A DNA stretch of 64,000 nt, from assembly GCA_949825065.1 (NCBI GenBank), contig OX463854.1, forward strand, positions 15,881,049-15,945,048, in the 5' to 3' direction. The DNA is from Odontocerum albicorne. Taxonomy: Eukaryota; Arthropoda; Insecta; Trichoptera; Odontoceridae. Both the position numbers and the translations under genes were made by a program. Below the pieces are notes generated by a model. That model worked only from the letters and a program-made list of their open reading frames with translations. It ran no database searches and had not been told where the DNA came from. Positions 24,776 through 37,258 of the stretch are shown here, piece after piece (the first letter of the stretch is position 1; every line of letters starts with the position of its first letter).

Positions 24776-26099
24776 TCAGTGAAGTGTTTAATTAATAAAT
24801 AGGTTGGGAAACACGATAGAACATTTTCAGTCGCTCCAGGAGAAGCTGAAATCAATAAGATTATATTTCTCAATGTTGATTTTTATATCGCTTATTTACT
24901 ATCATGATAAATTTAAAAGGTTTTTAATTAAAAAAACGCAATTGTAATGTTTATTTTTGATATATTTGTGTAATGTAAATCGAAAATATGTAAATATTTA
25001 CCGTTTCGATTATATGTTAATGTTTTTTTCAATTTTGTGTTGATTTTATTTTTTCTTATGTAATATGTTTTAAAGTAAACTTGATTACTGTTTTTGTAAA
25101 AAAATGTTATTTTGTAAAACAAAAATATTTGTATATAATTTACATTATTTGTAAAAAAAGACAGCGGCCGTTAAAGTTAAAAAATAAACACTATTCATAG
25201 AAAAGTATAAGATTTGCTGTAAAGTTATGATATTGTTCAGTAAAAATGAGACTCAATGTAACATAACATATGAGTTAATGCATCGAGTTAAGATCTAATT
25301 TTTTTACGAACAGTTCTTCATTCATTAAGTCTCACATATGTCAACTTAAAATTGGTATTTTATTTCAAGCATGTTCTATTTCTTATGTGAATTATTTCTT
25401 CATATTTGTGAAAGATTTACCTTTAGTAATAGGTATTTCATTGTATCATTGACTTTTGAAATACTTACCTAAATTTTGAGAAAAATTCTTAATTTTGTTT
25501 AAAGCAATACTGTTTTGTTTTCATACAATTCATAATCTTGGCGTTTGCGGTAAACGGTGTTTTATTTTCCTATAATTTATAAACAACACTTCTAATATAA
25601 ACCCGGATTTGTTTTAATATAGTTCATAATTACGGCGTCAAACCGCATATTGTTTTCATCATCAAGGAGAAATTATAACGTCGCATTTAACTTGTGAATG
25701 TATCAAAATTGTATGAAAGTTTTTTTGTGTCAATTTTTTTACCGGCCCGGCCCGTTCATAGAAATTTCGTATTTTATTTATTTTGGTTTTCTTTTCATAA
25801 GCCGTTAGTATTTATTTTTTGATCGAGCAAAGTAATTTTTTGATTGAGTAAAGCAATTTTTTTTTAAATAATATACAAGTTACAATTCAGTGTATTTTAT
25901 AAATTACAGGAACGTTTACAAAATAAAAAATAAAATAAGAACATCCTAAAAAAATCAACACAATTCAGAACACATACGACGCATAAAATCACTTATGCAG
26001 TTATTTTTTATAGCAGAAAAAAAACTTGATATCTATAGTATAAAACATTTCCTACAGTATTTTTCATGTTAAATTTAATTTTGCGGATATAAGACGCGA
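24776..26099. other. Very AT-rich intron, nothing recognised
   Basis: No open frame of interest and no repeat structure, apart from homopolymer runs. Confidence 0.5.
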
Positions 26100-26445
26100 T
26101 GCGCTTCCATAAACTAACGAGCCACTCCAATGCAACAGGCCCGCGTTGCGAAAGGGTTAAGCGTTGTGTAGTGAGTTGACATTGTTTAAGGCGGGCAGAG
26201 AAAGGGGTGCGAGAGGACCCGGGGAAATGTCCCGAGAGATAAGACGGTGTATAATGAATTGGCTATTTGCCTCCGAGTCAAAGGAGCAGTCTCTTTCTCG
26301 CTCTGCAAATACGAGTACTAATAATTCATTTAAATTACGGCACAGCCGCTCCGTGATCGACAGAGATGTTAACGATATTCGTCCTTATAGAACAGCGCTT
26401 CTCATAGTATCGTCAGATTGCTTTATTACTTACTTTTACTAACTA
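26100..26445. other. GC-richer island, unidentified
   Basis: This sharply GC-enriched block (for example around gcgagaggacccggggaaat) is followed by cagccgctccgtgatcgaca. A 92-codon + frame begins near 26164. The peptide is Ser/Arg-rich and unrecognised. The composition stands out more here than anywhere else in the intron, so it is a candidate cis-regulatory or conserved element. Confidence 0.4.
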
Positions 26446-26529
26446 CTCATGAGATAAGCACGGTGTACTCTATATTATCTTAAATTTATGATTCAGGAAA
26501 ATATTTGTATTATTGTAATTTTCCTTTAT

Positions 26530-27045
26530 TTTATACAGTACAACCTGATGGGCTTCTTATGTGACAGTCTCTTTCGAGCAACCAGAAAGGTGTAAAACTA
26601 GCCTTATGTGAAATTAAAATTCTTCTTCTTCAACTTTCCGTAAACTCAAGAGTCTGTTACTGCAGGATTGTTCTCTTGTGATGCTGAGCTCCAGCTATCT
26701 CTCCATCGTTTCGGGGGTCTCCTTGATGGATGCCGTCCATCCGGCACCCCATGCAGAGCTATATATGGAATTCTCGTGGAACTCATTCTCTGTACATGTT
26801 GGTACCAGTATCGTCGACGCTGTCGTCCCCATCTGATCACATCTTGGACCTCACAGACCTCTCGGATTGTGATGTTCCTTACGCGATCACGCAGAGTCTT
26901 CCCAGCAATCACGCAGATTCTTCCCAGATACTAAACTTGATTCTTATTATAAAACTTGAATACCTAGAGTAATCAAACCCGCAACCCCCCAAGTTGGATG
27001 ATGCGTCTTCTTAACAATAATGCCACGGAGGTAGGAATAATCATT
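26530..27045 (-). mobile_element. tRNA-derived SINE split by a LINE fragment
   Basis: The tail is at 26534-26600 (acaacctgatgggcttctta, then cgagcaaccagaaagg). The head with the reverse B box (aatcaaacccgcaacccccc) lies at 26965-27040. Between them is a - strand LINE piece (26640-26925) that is not part of the SINE consensus, so the SINE appears to have been interrupted. Confidence 0.7.
26640..26925 (-). mobile_element. LINE ORF2 C-terminal fragment inside a SINE
   Basis: Eighty-eight codons read RDRVRNITIREVCEVQDVIR, then WGRQRRRYWYQHVQRMSSTR, then PSRRPPKRWRDSW. This matches the C-terminal LINE pattern RIRNxxIR ... RRxRWxGHVxRM ... RPxKRWRDSW. The frame is open throughout, so the insertion is fairly recent. 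Confidence 0.85.
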
Positions 27046-28204
27046 GGTAATATAGACAGTTCCATTAGATGAAAATAATAGTAACGCTTCCTTAACTCTA
27101 GTTATGTTTATTTCCAAATGATATTCATTCCTCTGAGTTCCAAAATGTGTCAGTTTTATCTCCATTGTTAGAATCTGGAAAATCATCTTAAATATTAGTT
27201 TCGCTAACGCACCACTTGTACTAGTGATCATTAGCTTTAAAAAATGCCTTATACCACATATTAAGCATCTTATCAATATATTTTTAAACACAATACGTAT
27301 CATCATATTTGTCTAAAAACTTCTCGTCCTGCGGAAGATATAATCAAATCTATAAATAAATCTATAATAAATCTATAAATTAATCGGCGGAAGATATAAT
27401 CAAATCTATAGTATAAATCTATAAAATCTTTCAACGGCAATAATTAAGTTTTTCTTAGGGAAAAATTCGAATTATTTTGGTTAACGCTTATTTCTAATGG
27501 TGAACCATTAAGTGTCTCTTATTTGATGTGCGATTCCTTTAGATGCTTTTTATTGAAGTTTTAAGTCACCATAACTTAAAAAAAAGGAATCTTGGTAATT
27601 GACATACATAAAAGTAATGCCGGATATGCCAGTTATTGTTTCCATCAAGTTTAAATCTTGTCTTTCACAGGCATGTTGCTAAATTTGTTAAAATAATTAT
27701 AATATCGTTGGCCAAGCAAATAATTCGTTTCTTAAGTACTTGCAATAAGTGATTGCGTGTCAATCATACGAGTACTTCATATTTATCGCAAAAGTTTTTC
27801 ATTTAACGTGATAATAAAATCAACAATAAAGTAAAGTGTTGTTCCTTAAAACTGTAATCAATACTTTTTTACTTATTTATACGTCCTGTCAAACTGTTTA
27901 ATCACGTGGTTTATCCTCCAGTCCAATATGAAGCTTCTAAGGTCCTGCCTGAGAGAAATTATCCTCTGGCTCCTATCTTACGAGTAGTCTTCCCAGTGGC
28001 ATTTTCCCATATTGCGTTGTCTCAAGTATAAATTTGGAGATTCTGCCTTCAAGAGGCTTTAAAGCATGTCAAATCCAGCGAATACAACTTTTTTTTTTAA
28101 ACTTGAACTAGTCGATTACTTTCAGAGACCAGTTACCCTATATTTTAAACTGTTATTGAATTCAAAATAAATGTAAATATATACGTACTATCATGCCATC
28201 TCTC
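27046..28204. other. AT-rich intron with a short duplication
   Basis: A block containing cggaagatataatcaaatct is duplicated at about 27331 and 27385. The - strand frame at 26947-27306 has no recognised domain. Confidence 0.5.
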
Positions 28205-28370
28205 TGACAGGGTTGGCAGAGAGGACAAAGCGCCAAACTTTCCTATCTCAACACGCATCCTTCGTCTCTTCTACATCCGCACACCTTCTTTTGCAACTCC
28301 TACGATTTCTCAAACTTTCTGCATTTGCTTTTTTCAAAATATTCATCACTTGATCACAAAATAATTGTAT
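28205..28370 (-). mobile_element. LINE ORF2 extreme C-terminus, same family as 11580
   Basis: Reverse translation reads DQVMNILKKANAESLRNRRS, then CKRRCADVEETKDAC, then DRKVWRFVLSANPV, with a single stop. This is the canonical end of this LINE family. Confidence 0.8.
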
Positions 28371-29279
28371 TTAACATTAATATTTGAAAAATGTTTAAAT
28401 AATCATCAACATTATTTTTACTTTATCATATGGGGCATGGAAACCATGCCTCTTTTAACTACGAACTTTTCTATACTGTCGTGAAAAGTACATCACAAGA
28501 CACCTGACTTTATAAAGCCTGTTCGTAATTTGTAAACTTTGGAAACCACCTTTTCATTCAAGTTGGGAGTCACCGTTGCGCGGAGCCGATACTTTGTTTT
28601 GTGAATTTATGATTTCATCAAATATTAATTACTTTGCATAACAAATATTTAGACTTTACCTGGTGTCCCAATGCTGTTGTTTCTACTCGCTTAAATAGAT
28701 TTTGAATTTAGTGTTTAACTTTTCTACTTGATATTTTACAAAAAAATCTTCTTAAGGTGCTATTTTTCTGTGTGTCTAAATGTACTATGTACATACTATG
28801 TTGCTATCAATAAACCTGTATTTATTTATTTCCTATGAAAGTTCCCAACGTGATGTCACTTCAATCTTTACTTTGTTGAACTGCACTCAAACTATTAATG
28901 CTGTTTTTTTTTTGGGAAGTGTTGGGTTGTCTTCATCTGCTACTGTTGCCATTTAATTTTCCTTCAGGATCAGTATAATCAAGAAGGCAATCTTGACATG
29001 GGTTGAACATATCGAGTACTTAAGTTCTTCAAGACTTAAAAAATAAATATATCCTCGTCTAGAATGAATGACGTGTGAAATAGATGTAGGCTAAGACAAA
29101 AATGAAGTGATCTGTCTTCTCTGTCAATCTCAAAAAAATATGTGTATATAACAATGTGAAAAAGTATGTGTTATGGTGTGGTTTACCCACCACAATATTG
29201 TACCTGTGCGTACACTACGACGTATTGTAACCTGAGAACATTCCTGATATTTGGCCCTTATTTATTTAACACTTAATGT
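28371..29279. other. Intron, nothing recognised
   Basis: A stretch around 28790-28835 ends in ataaacctgtatttatttat, which resembles a LINE 3' end, but no coding part is visible. Confidence 0.4.
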
Positions 29280-29340
29280 TAAAACAATCTGGTGGGCTTA
29301 TTGCTAAGTGGTAATATCTTGTCTTTGGAGACTCTTTAAT
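29280..29340 (-). mobile_element. LINE/SINE 3' tail fragment
   Basis: On + it reads acaatctggtgggcttattg followed by ctaagtggtaatatc, the reverse of the shared tail. No head is attached. Confidence 0.6.
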
Positions 29341-29639
29341 TTATTTTTTCAGTAAACATTTTTGTAAATTCTACACGCTCTTTTTTCAATATTCATTGAT
29401 ATAATTATTTTTAATTACACGTATGTTAATCCCGAATACTGTTTACCCCACAGCCTTCTTAGATTTCAAAGGTGCATATTACTGTTTGTTATGTATCACG
29501 TCTTTAGTAAAAAGGACTTGATTTTAATTTAATGGTGTCTAGAATGTGTTGGCATTTTTACAATTATTTTCACTGTATTTGAGCGTTTAAAACTTTAATA
29601 TTCAATATATTAATATATCTTTATAGCTTTGTCGGTAAC

Positions 29640-29705
29640 AACACACGTGACCAAGTTAATAAGACGCGTGTTTTAGAGTTGCGGGTTCAATTCCTATTTT
29701 TTTTT
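29640..29705 (+). mobile_element. tRNA-derived SINE head
   Basis: The A-box-like gtgaccaagttaataagacg is followed by the B box gcgggttcaattcct and a T run. No 3' tail was found downstream. Confidence 0.65.
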
Positions 29706-32700
29706 CAAAAAGTTTTAAAATTAAGTTTTTAACTTCAGGTCTCTTAAACATCGTTAGGAAAATGTCACGTGACAATTTACCTGGTAGGTTATACTGTGCA
29801 TGACGAAAACTTAATATAATACAAAAATGCAAACGGAAAATGAAGTGAGAATATGTCATACTTTCCTGAATCCCATTATGATTCTTTTTTTTAATATATT
29901 GTATATAAAACTTAAACGCATAACAATCAATTTATCTTAGAATGAAGATATTAAAGAGTTGTAAAGTTTTAAAATATTTATTTATTGAAACGATATACGA
30001 CACTCAAGGGCTCTTTCAAAAGCATAGCAACATTAACTAAACAAAAATCAATATCTTAATAAATCAACAGAATTCAGGGCACATGTTACATCAAATTATC
30101 AATATGTAGTTTAAGAAAACTTAAATAAAACAGAATACATACTTGAATACACTTCAAGAAAAACAATTTTTATTGTATTCCAAAAAATAATTCAAAATAA
30201 ATATGGTATAATAAGTCTCTCAATCAAAGCCTAAGATTGGTGAGATGCTTAAGGTGGGTCCTCTTGAACTCGACAACGTGTAACATGTACATCATACGTC
30301 AAACCAGGCATGGAGTTACTCAATGCAGTTTTTTGCATCAGGTTGAGAAGAAATATTAAAATAATTATCTGATTTCAAATGTATGAAATTGAAAAACCAA
30401 CAAGCACTTAACAAAAATACTCGTATGTTAAAACATTATGAATTCCTTTATTTCTTCGAAAAAAAATAAACTTTCGTACAGTCATAATAAAACTTCCAAC
30501 AACTACATAAATTGTAAAACGGGCTTCCGCCGCATTATTGTTTCGCCCATTGAAAAACTTTCCACAAATCGTTACCACTTGACTCTGTCTGTTGTCGTGG
30601 CCACCAGGACGTGATGCCAACTCGGCGGGTGAGTCTTGCAAAACTCCGAGGTGGTTTGTTTTTACAATACTTTTTGAATGCACAACTTGAAGAAATGTAC
30701 CCGCTTCGTTGAATACTTATAACTTATCTCGCAAGTAGCCGTCGAGCTTTCTCATACATCTCGAATATTCTTCCAGTTCTGACTTTTCCTCGTGTAACTT
30801 TTTCTTTTAAGTCTTTTTAAAAAGAGGAACGTTTTTCTTTTATGGAGTCACTTTTTCATGGTTTATCATCCTTTTATACCGCAGTCTTATTCTTCAAATA
30901 TATTATTATTCTAAAATTCTCGCAGTTAAATTGGATTATTTTGATAATATACAAGCAAGTTAATATAATTTCGATTTCAGATCTAAGATGTAAGTTTAAC
31001 TGTTTATAAGATTTGAAAGACCGGTGATAATGTCTGGAGTCTAGACTATTAAGGTAAAATATTTTGGATATTATGAAAACGCAAATAACGTTTTTCATGA
31101 GAATTATAAAGAAAATAATTGAGAAAGCGTTACTAAGTTCTATCAATCTGGATATAACACCGTTAAAAAACCTCTTTTTATTTTAATATAAAGTTATCAG
31201 AGTTTATTTTCGTCATAATTGTAGGATTCAACATATTTTCCCACAAAAATAACGTAGATTTGCATTAATAAATATATTATTTTTATCGTGTCTCATTTTA
31301 ACAAAAAAGATATGTGATATCACTGTTAACAGTGTGATCGAATGAGTATCGAACAAACTTAATCCAACTGGTGTGTGGTTGAAAATGTATTAGTTTACTT
31401 CAAGATTTCTTCATACATTTCGAGAGTGATCAGTGCATTAGAAATATATCTCAGTATGAGTTAAAAATTATACAGTCCTTTTTTCAGTATTTTTTATTTC
31501 ACCTCCTCTTTTAAAGACTTGAATAATACTTTTTTTTTTAATATTAAACTTCGAATAATTAAATGCAAGAATAACTCGTACTTTACGGTTAAATTTTACC
31601 TATTAAGATCTGTAAAGAGGAAAATATGGTATGCAAGCCTTGTCGAACCCTCGGAACTGCTACAAGGTGGGGTGTCGGAAAATAGAGAAATAGAAGGGGG
31701 AGTCGAAGAGGAGCGCAGGATGAAGGGGGGAAGGAAATATGATTTCTTAATGACTTGACGCTGCTGAATATTATGGGATTTTTCCTTTTATTATTTTCTT
31801 TCGAGGAACATTTTTGAGCCCCGTTTCCGTATTCGGTGCACGATTTTACACGTCATCTGTCAAAAATTCACTTCGCCGAAAACTTTTTTCGCGCGCTCCT
31901 ACTAACTCTGGCAAACAAGAAATAAATTTATTTATTATCTTCGCCTTTCATCTGTATTCATTGAGAAAAGTTTTACTTTATCATAAAAGTTGTTGGATTT
32001 ATAAATGTGAATATATTATAACCTTTTTTTCTCATTACATCAATAGTATTATTTTGATACAGAAACATATCGTCAAATATTAACTAAATTAAATTACAAG
32101 ACATAAAACTTTAGAAATTGTCATATAGTTGAATGATTAACAGAAATTCTCGCTTGCTTTGGCTTCAAATTAAACTGTCTCGTTTGAACGTTTTACTTGT
32201 GATGTAAAATGTATAAATTTTGATTTGGTCACTATGAAATTTCAAATCATTTAAATATATTGTTAATTGATGACTCAGTTACTGGGTTCCAATATCGATA
32301 CAACTTACAAGAGTTTCTGCATCCTCGATAATGCCTTCATATCGATCCATGATTTTTTTTCTTTCGGAGTTATTCTCCCTTTATTGGCCCAACAAATTTT
32401 CCAGGAAACGTCTAAGTCGACAAACTCCGTAAGTTTGTATATTAATTACCAAAAATAGCTAACTCTCAAGCAGCATACATAGGATGACACACTATTTCTT
32501 ATAAAGCCACCAAATTCAGAAATTTGTGTCCATATTTTCTTAATCGTTTCGTCTTTAAAGATTAGTCGTTATCTTTAAATTTGATATTGTGGGCGAATTA
32601 ACCGCACTACAGGAAAAATAACTCACCTTCATTTCTCCCGGTCAGTAATATAGTATTTCTGCAACTCTTGAAATGAGATGTTGGTTACATTCCTTAACAG

Positions 32701-33059
32701 GTCTGCCCATCTTGTTGGTGACCTCTGTCGTGATCGGGATCCTTCTATTTTTCTTGGATCCCTACATAATGAGTCTTAATTAGAAGAGTTTCTTTATTTA
32801 GTGTGTTGTGTTAAAAAAAGGGAAAAAAACGACAGTTTTGGTCTTAAAATTATTTTATTACGTGGTTTCTCGTTAATTTTTGATTCTGAAGTTTTAAATA
32901 ATTTTTTACAGTTTGAGAATCTATAATCTTATTTTTTTCTTGTTAATTCAATGCATGCCATAAATTAACCCGAAAAGACCGTTTTTGTAAAAGGTAATCT
33001 TGTGGCTTCAGTGGCAGTTCTTGCACCAACTGAATTTTATAGAGAAAGAGGTACATATC
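29706..33059. other. Intron, no gene; GC-richer patch at 31640-31920
   Basis: Mostly featureless AT-rich DNA. Open frames at 30408-30683 (-), 30874-31146 (-), 31519-31758 (+) and 31814-32083 (+) have no domains. The 31640-31920 patch contains a purine-rich block and a cgcgcgctcc stretch and could be regulatory. Confidence 0.4.
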
Positions 33060-33345
33060 GTTTCTGAAGATTCATTGCAGTGTCGTGAGATTCGTTCCAC
33101 TAATATTTGCAATATATATTTGTTTTGTTACTATTCCTTATTTTGTTCTACATGCCCAAACCATCTCAGAATGTTCTTCTTCATCTTTCTGAACACATCA
33201 GCCTTAAGTTTACATTCATTCTTAATCATTTCATATTCTGTCATAAAATGTCACCTCATTCATTCTTCGTGCACACTTTTCTACAGCATTGATCGATTTC
33301 TTTCAGTTTTTCAACGTCCACGTTTCACTCCCAGATATACAACTA
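33060..33345 (-). mobile_element. LINE ORF2 fragment, same family as 11580
   Basis: The segment around 33150-33330 repeats, in order, the words of 19740-19900 (accatctcagaatgttcttc, then cacatcagccttaagtttac, then ttctacagcattgatcgatt). It is therefore a - strand copy of the same LINE region. No long frame survives on the - strand. Confidence 0.7.
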
Positions 33346-33769
33346 GAGAAATGAAGTGTCAATATTCATACTGTATCCAAAGTATATTAAGATCCATTTT
33401 AGATACATCTCGTAGCAGACGCGTCTCAATCCCGGTGTCTTCTATAATCGATCGATTAGTTCCTCTGCCTTTCTAAGAAATGCGCAAGAGCTTCCTTCAG
33501 CACTGCATCTCAAAGCCATCATTTTTATTTTAATCTTGTGCTTTGAATATTTAGTTGTCCGCACCATAAAAGAAAATGGAGAAAAATTTAAATGATTTGT
33601 TAAATTATCAACAAATCACTTGAAACATCTTAAAATTACTGAAATAAAAATTAATGCACACTTCCTAAATGACTTCTAAAACTGATGAGAAAGTATTCTA
33701 GACTTTCCCTTTTAATAATCCTATATTTCAAGAAGCGCAACATCAATTTGGCACTGTAATTGATATTTA
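33346..33769. other. Intron, nothing recognised
   Basis: The + strand open frame that runs from 33000 to 33476 is antisense to the LINE fragment and is not a gene. Confidence 0.5.
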
Positions 33770-33985
33770 GAAAGCGTCCCCAGGTAGCTGGCTGGCTGGC
33801 TGCAAGAATTGGGACTCCGAGCCTATCGTGAGTTATTCAAGATGTTCTAATCTCACCCCATTACATAAAGACTGATGGGATTTTTCTTTAGCGAAATCTC
33901 CGAATAACCTAATCAAGATTACATTACCGCCGCTCCCGACTCGCTCCTTGGGGAACTTGCGAGGGAACTTCACCTCACATGCCTA
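33770..33985. other. GC-richer island, unidentified
   Basis: It contains ggctggctggctgcaagaat, and later taccgccgctcccgactcgc, in an AT-rich neighbourhood. No coding or TE signature is seen. It is a candidate conserved non-coding element only. Confidence 0.35.
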
Positions 33986-34184
33986 TCAGATTTTTTTTTA
34001 TATCTTGTTCTTGCGTTGTCCCACAGTTGATTTTCTTATTTGGTTTCACAAAAAATATTTTCTTATTTTCGTAGATCTATATTTTTTTCTTCACCATTGA
34101 TCGTAAAACAAGAAAACCGCAGTGTTTACCTTGTTTATCGATTTAAGGGTCTCACCTTTATGATATCTACTCAATGAACTTTGA

Positions 34185-34250
34185 TATCTAGTTGATAAGA
34201 CGCTTGACTTTGATATCGGGTTCAATTCCCAACTACGAGTATACTCAACA
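34185..34250 (+). mobile_element. tRNA-derived SINE head
   Basis: The A-box-like gatatctagttgataagacg is followed by the B-box-like cgggttcaattcccaac. It is truncated downstream. Confidence 0.65.
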
Positions 34251-34394
34251 GATAAAAATAGAACTTCTAGTCTTGTAAAAGAGTTCACCTAGTAACAACA
34301 CTCGTACAAACCGAGTACATCTGCAAGTGTTGTTGCCTCTTCACGTGGTGTAGTGTTATAGTCTAAATTTAGTTTGTATAATGTTATGTTATGA

Positions 34395-34468
34395 AACACA
34401 ACGTGATACTGGAAACAAAATTGACTTGATACTGGAACTAAACCAACGTGATACTGGAACCAAACTTA
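34395..34468. repeat. Short tandem repeat of gatactggaac
   Basis: Three copies of acgtgatactggaa-caaa-type units at about 24-27 bp spacing. Confidence 0.8.
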
Positions 34469-34488
34469 TAAAATATCTTGTAAAAAAG

Positions 34489-34517
34489 GAATGGTCCTAT
34501 ATTGCATAGGACCATTC
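34489..34517. repeat. Perfect 12-bp-stem hairpin
   Basis: The arms gaatggtcctat and ataggaccattc are separated by 5 nt (attgc). It follows the gatactggaac repeats. No T run or other terminator-like context is relevant in a eukaryotic intron. Confidence 0.85.
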
Positions 34518-34784
34518 TACGCACTGGTTGTAATAAAATGTTTTCATTTTATTTTTATGAACATCAACGTAAGATATTTTTTATTTGAAAAAATATGAAA
34601 CAAGATTGGTATATGCAGTGTATTTCTTTTCATTGAGATATAAGGTCGACTTTTTGCTCCATGTGTCTTTAATATATTATGTCGAAAGTTGATGGTGATG
34701 ATAGAAATTACACACTTTCTTCAAGATTTTATTCAAGTGACTTGTACAATGAATTGCACGCATAATGCAATATTTTACGGAAAT

Positions 34785-34930
34785 ATATTTTCGGGATATA
34801 ACATCATAGTGACCTCGTTCCTTCACTTAAATATTTTCGGGATATAACGTAATAGTGGCCACGTTCCTTCACTTTAATATTTCCGGATGTAACGTCATAG
34901 TAACCTCGTTTCTTCACTTAAATATTTTAT
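34785..34930. repeat. 46-bp tandem repeat, 3 copies
   Basis: The units share cgggatataacgtcatagtg and cgttccttcactt. The landmarks lie at 34792, 34838 and 34884. Confidence 0.88.
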
Positions 34931-35304
34931 TACTCACCATTTTTGTACAATATGATTTACACTTAACTTGGTATGTTTTACTTAGAGGTAGGGGATCTTA
35001 AAAAATGCTTTCAGATTTTTTAAACAAGCCCATAAGCTTAACAGCAAGCTTCATTATTTGATTCTAATAATCTTGATATGTTTCCAAACATCAAATGCAA
35101 CATTATAATTGCCAGTGATGTGAAGGAAAGATACTTATTATAGATATCGTGGTTTTATGATAAATGGAATGTCATATCTATACCTTATATTACCTGAATT
35201 TTATTGATAGCGCTCATAAAACACTCTTGAGTTGATTTATTTTTTTACTAATCAGTACTGCATAAATCTATTATTATTTTGCTATCGTCAATATAATCAT
35301 ATAC

Positions 35305-35425
35305 GATCTCCGTGGCCTAATTTCCAGGACGCCTGGCTTCCAACCCGAGGCTAGAACCAGGCGTCCTGAAAATTATGTGGGCTCAATTTCCGTTGGCACC
35401 CAGAGTTTTTTTTTAAACCCTTTTA
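35305..35425 (+). mobile_element. tRNA-derived SINE head with an internal hairpin
   Basis: The head tctccgtggcctaatttcca is a family A box. The inverted repeat ccaggacgcctgg ... ccaggcgtcctg then surrounds the B-box side (gctcaatttccgttggcacc). A T run ends the element. The hairpin is not present in the other copies. Confidence 0.72.
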
Positions 35426-35819
35426 AGTTTCATTAGTAATATGGTCATTTTGTATGAGTGTGTAGATTTTGTCTCATAACAATACACAGAAGTGCTAGAC
35501 GTGTATAGGTGTTATTGCCTCTGCATATGCGGGGTAGTATTTTCAACTTGTGCAATGACGAACCGCGAGCTCCGTGCCTTCTCAAGTGGTTATAAGCCTG
35601 AAAGCTGCATGAATGAAGTCATATAAAATGTTGTGTCCCGGTCACGTTTTCAATTTGTTTTGATCTCCAATTAGAATATGTTAAAAGGTAGCATACGAAT
35701 AAATAATAATCGTGCAATAATATTGTTTGAATCAGAAATCGAGCTCGAGTCCTTTGGCTGATCATTTATTTGAAGCTAAAAATTATTAAAATAAATAAAC
35801 ATTTTGTATAGCACTATAT

Positions 35820-35893
35820 ACGAGTATTATAATACGACTAAAATTAAAAAATCGTATTAAACTCGTATTATAATAGGACTTAAATTAAAAAAA
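35820..35893. repeat. Direct duplication, about 47 bp
   Basis: Two copies of cgagtattataata/cgtattataata followed by cgacta/ggactta and aaattaaaaaa. Confidence 0.75.
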
Positions 35894-37062
35894 TATAATT
35901 CTTGTAAAAACTTGTTCGAAAAATCTCGTAAGTTTTGTTAACTTCTTATCAAAACCATTTTAAGTTTTTGAGTATCTCCTGAACATTAAACTTTGAGGGC
36001 ATATTTTGTGCCCTTCGTAGTATCATAAATACTTTTCGTAATTATAAACAAGTTTGTTCAGCTTACATAACTTATAGAACTAAGTTTACTTGTTCATTTT
36101 ATATTTGGAATTATAACGAGGTTTTATTATATAAACGATCTTGATTTTGTAGCTCGAACTTAAGCAATAGTAATAGTCAGGGGCTGGAAAGCAAACTGGT
36201 TTGTTTTTTGTGCAAAATCAAATGTTGATTGATAAATAAATAAAGTTGAACTTTTCAGTTTTTCCTTTTTTATTTATTTTTTTTATTATTACTGTGAAAT
36301 GAATAAATATCCTTCGATTTTGTACTTTTTTCATGAATCTTAATCTATGTTACAAGGTTTTTTTTTAATTGCTTCCAACCATGTGTCAACAGAGAATTCT
36401 CGAGATGTTTTATGCAAAAAAAGAAACAATTTAAATACGGCTAATCTATGATAATTCGATTCCTGATACGAAATATCTTTTTTTGAAGCGCCCTTGAGAA
36501 CAATCTGCTCTCACTATCTAAGGCATTAAGTTGCCTTTTATTGTTATAAAGATATTTTTATTTTTATTAGTGCTACAACTTAAGAATTTTTGATGAATGG
36601 TGATTTATACATTTATACAGAAAATTCTAACCATCTGCTGCCTGCGATTATCGGCAAAATATGAAAGGTTTCAGAATATTCACCAAAAGAGTACATTCCA
36701 GAATTTACACTGCTGGATTGAGTTGCGTTAGATAAGTAGAGGTGATCACGCCAATACAACTAAATCGCAACTAGTAAATCATAAATTTGCTCGTCATTAA
36801 ACTTGTGTTACTTCAAATTAAGTGGTCATAGATTAGTGGGTTGTGACATGAGCTACAAATACCTGATGTTGTCAATGTGCTCACTTTTCGGCTACTGCAC
36901 AAAGGAGACGCCCTATGGGTATCCTTTGAGCATCCATTGGAAAGCAGATGGAGAGACCATACGATCAGATTGAGCATGCCATGGAACACAATTACCAAAT
37001 TAACGAAATAAAGGGCAGGATGCTAAGGCCTTGAACAGATGGTGGGACTTCATACCGGAAAA
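35894..37062. other. AT-rich intron, nothing recognised
   Basis: The 36800-37040 part is slightly GC-richer with a 61-codon - strand frame that has no known domain. Confidence 0.45.
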
Positions 37063-37258
37063 ATATTGAAACAAAATAAGTTCGTTGTTCAAAAAAATTA
37101 TGTAACAACAATTAGTCCACGTTTAAAAAGTTATTGAATCAAAATAAACTCGATATTCGAAAAATTATTGAAAGAAACTCTAAATTTGAAAAAATATTGA
37201 AACAAAATAATGTCGATATTCTAAAAAATATTGAAACAAAATAAGCTGGACATTCAAC
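37063..37258. repeat. Imperfect tandem repeat, about 40 bp, 5 copies
   Basis: Degenerate units on attgaaacaaaataa followed by a gatattc-aaaa block. Confidence 0.75.

Noticed and set aside
26668..26972. + strand frames of 88 and 80 codons
   Set aside because: Antisense shadows of the - strand LINE fragment at 26640-26925.
33000..33476. 158-codon + strand frame
   Set aside because: Antisense to a LINE fragment whose - strand motifs are shared with other copies.
34489..34517. Transcription terminator-like hairpin
   Set aside because: The context is a eukaryotic intron with no terminator function expected; listed only as an inverted repeat.
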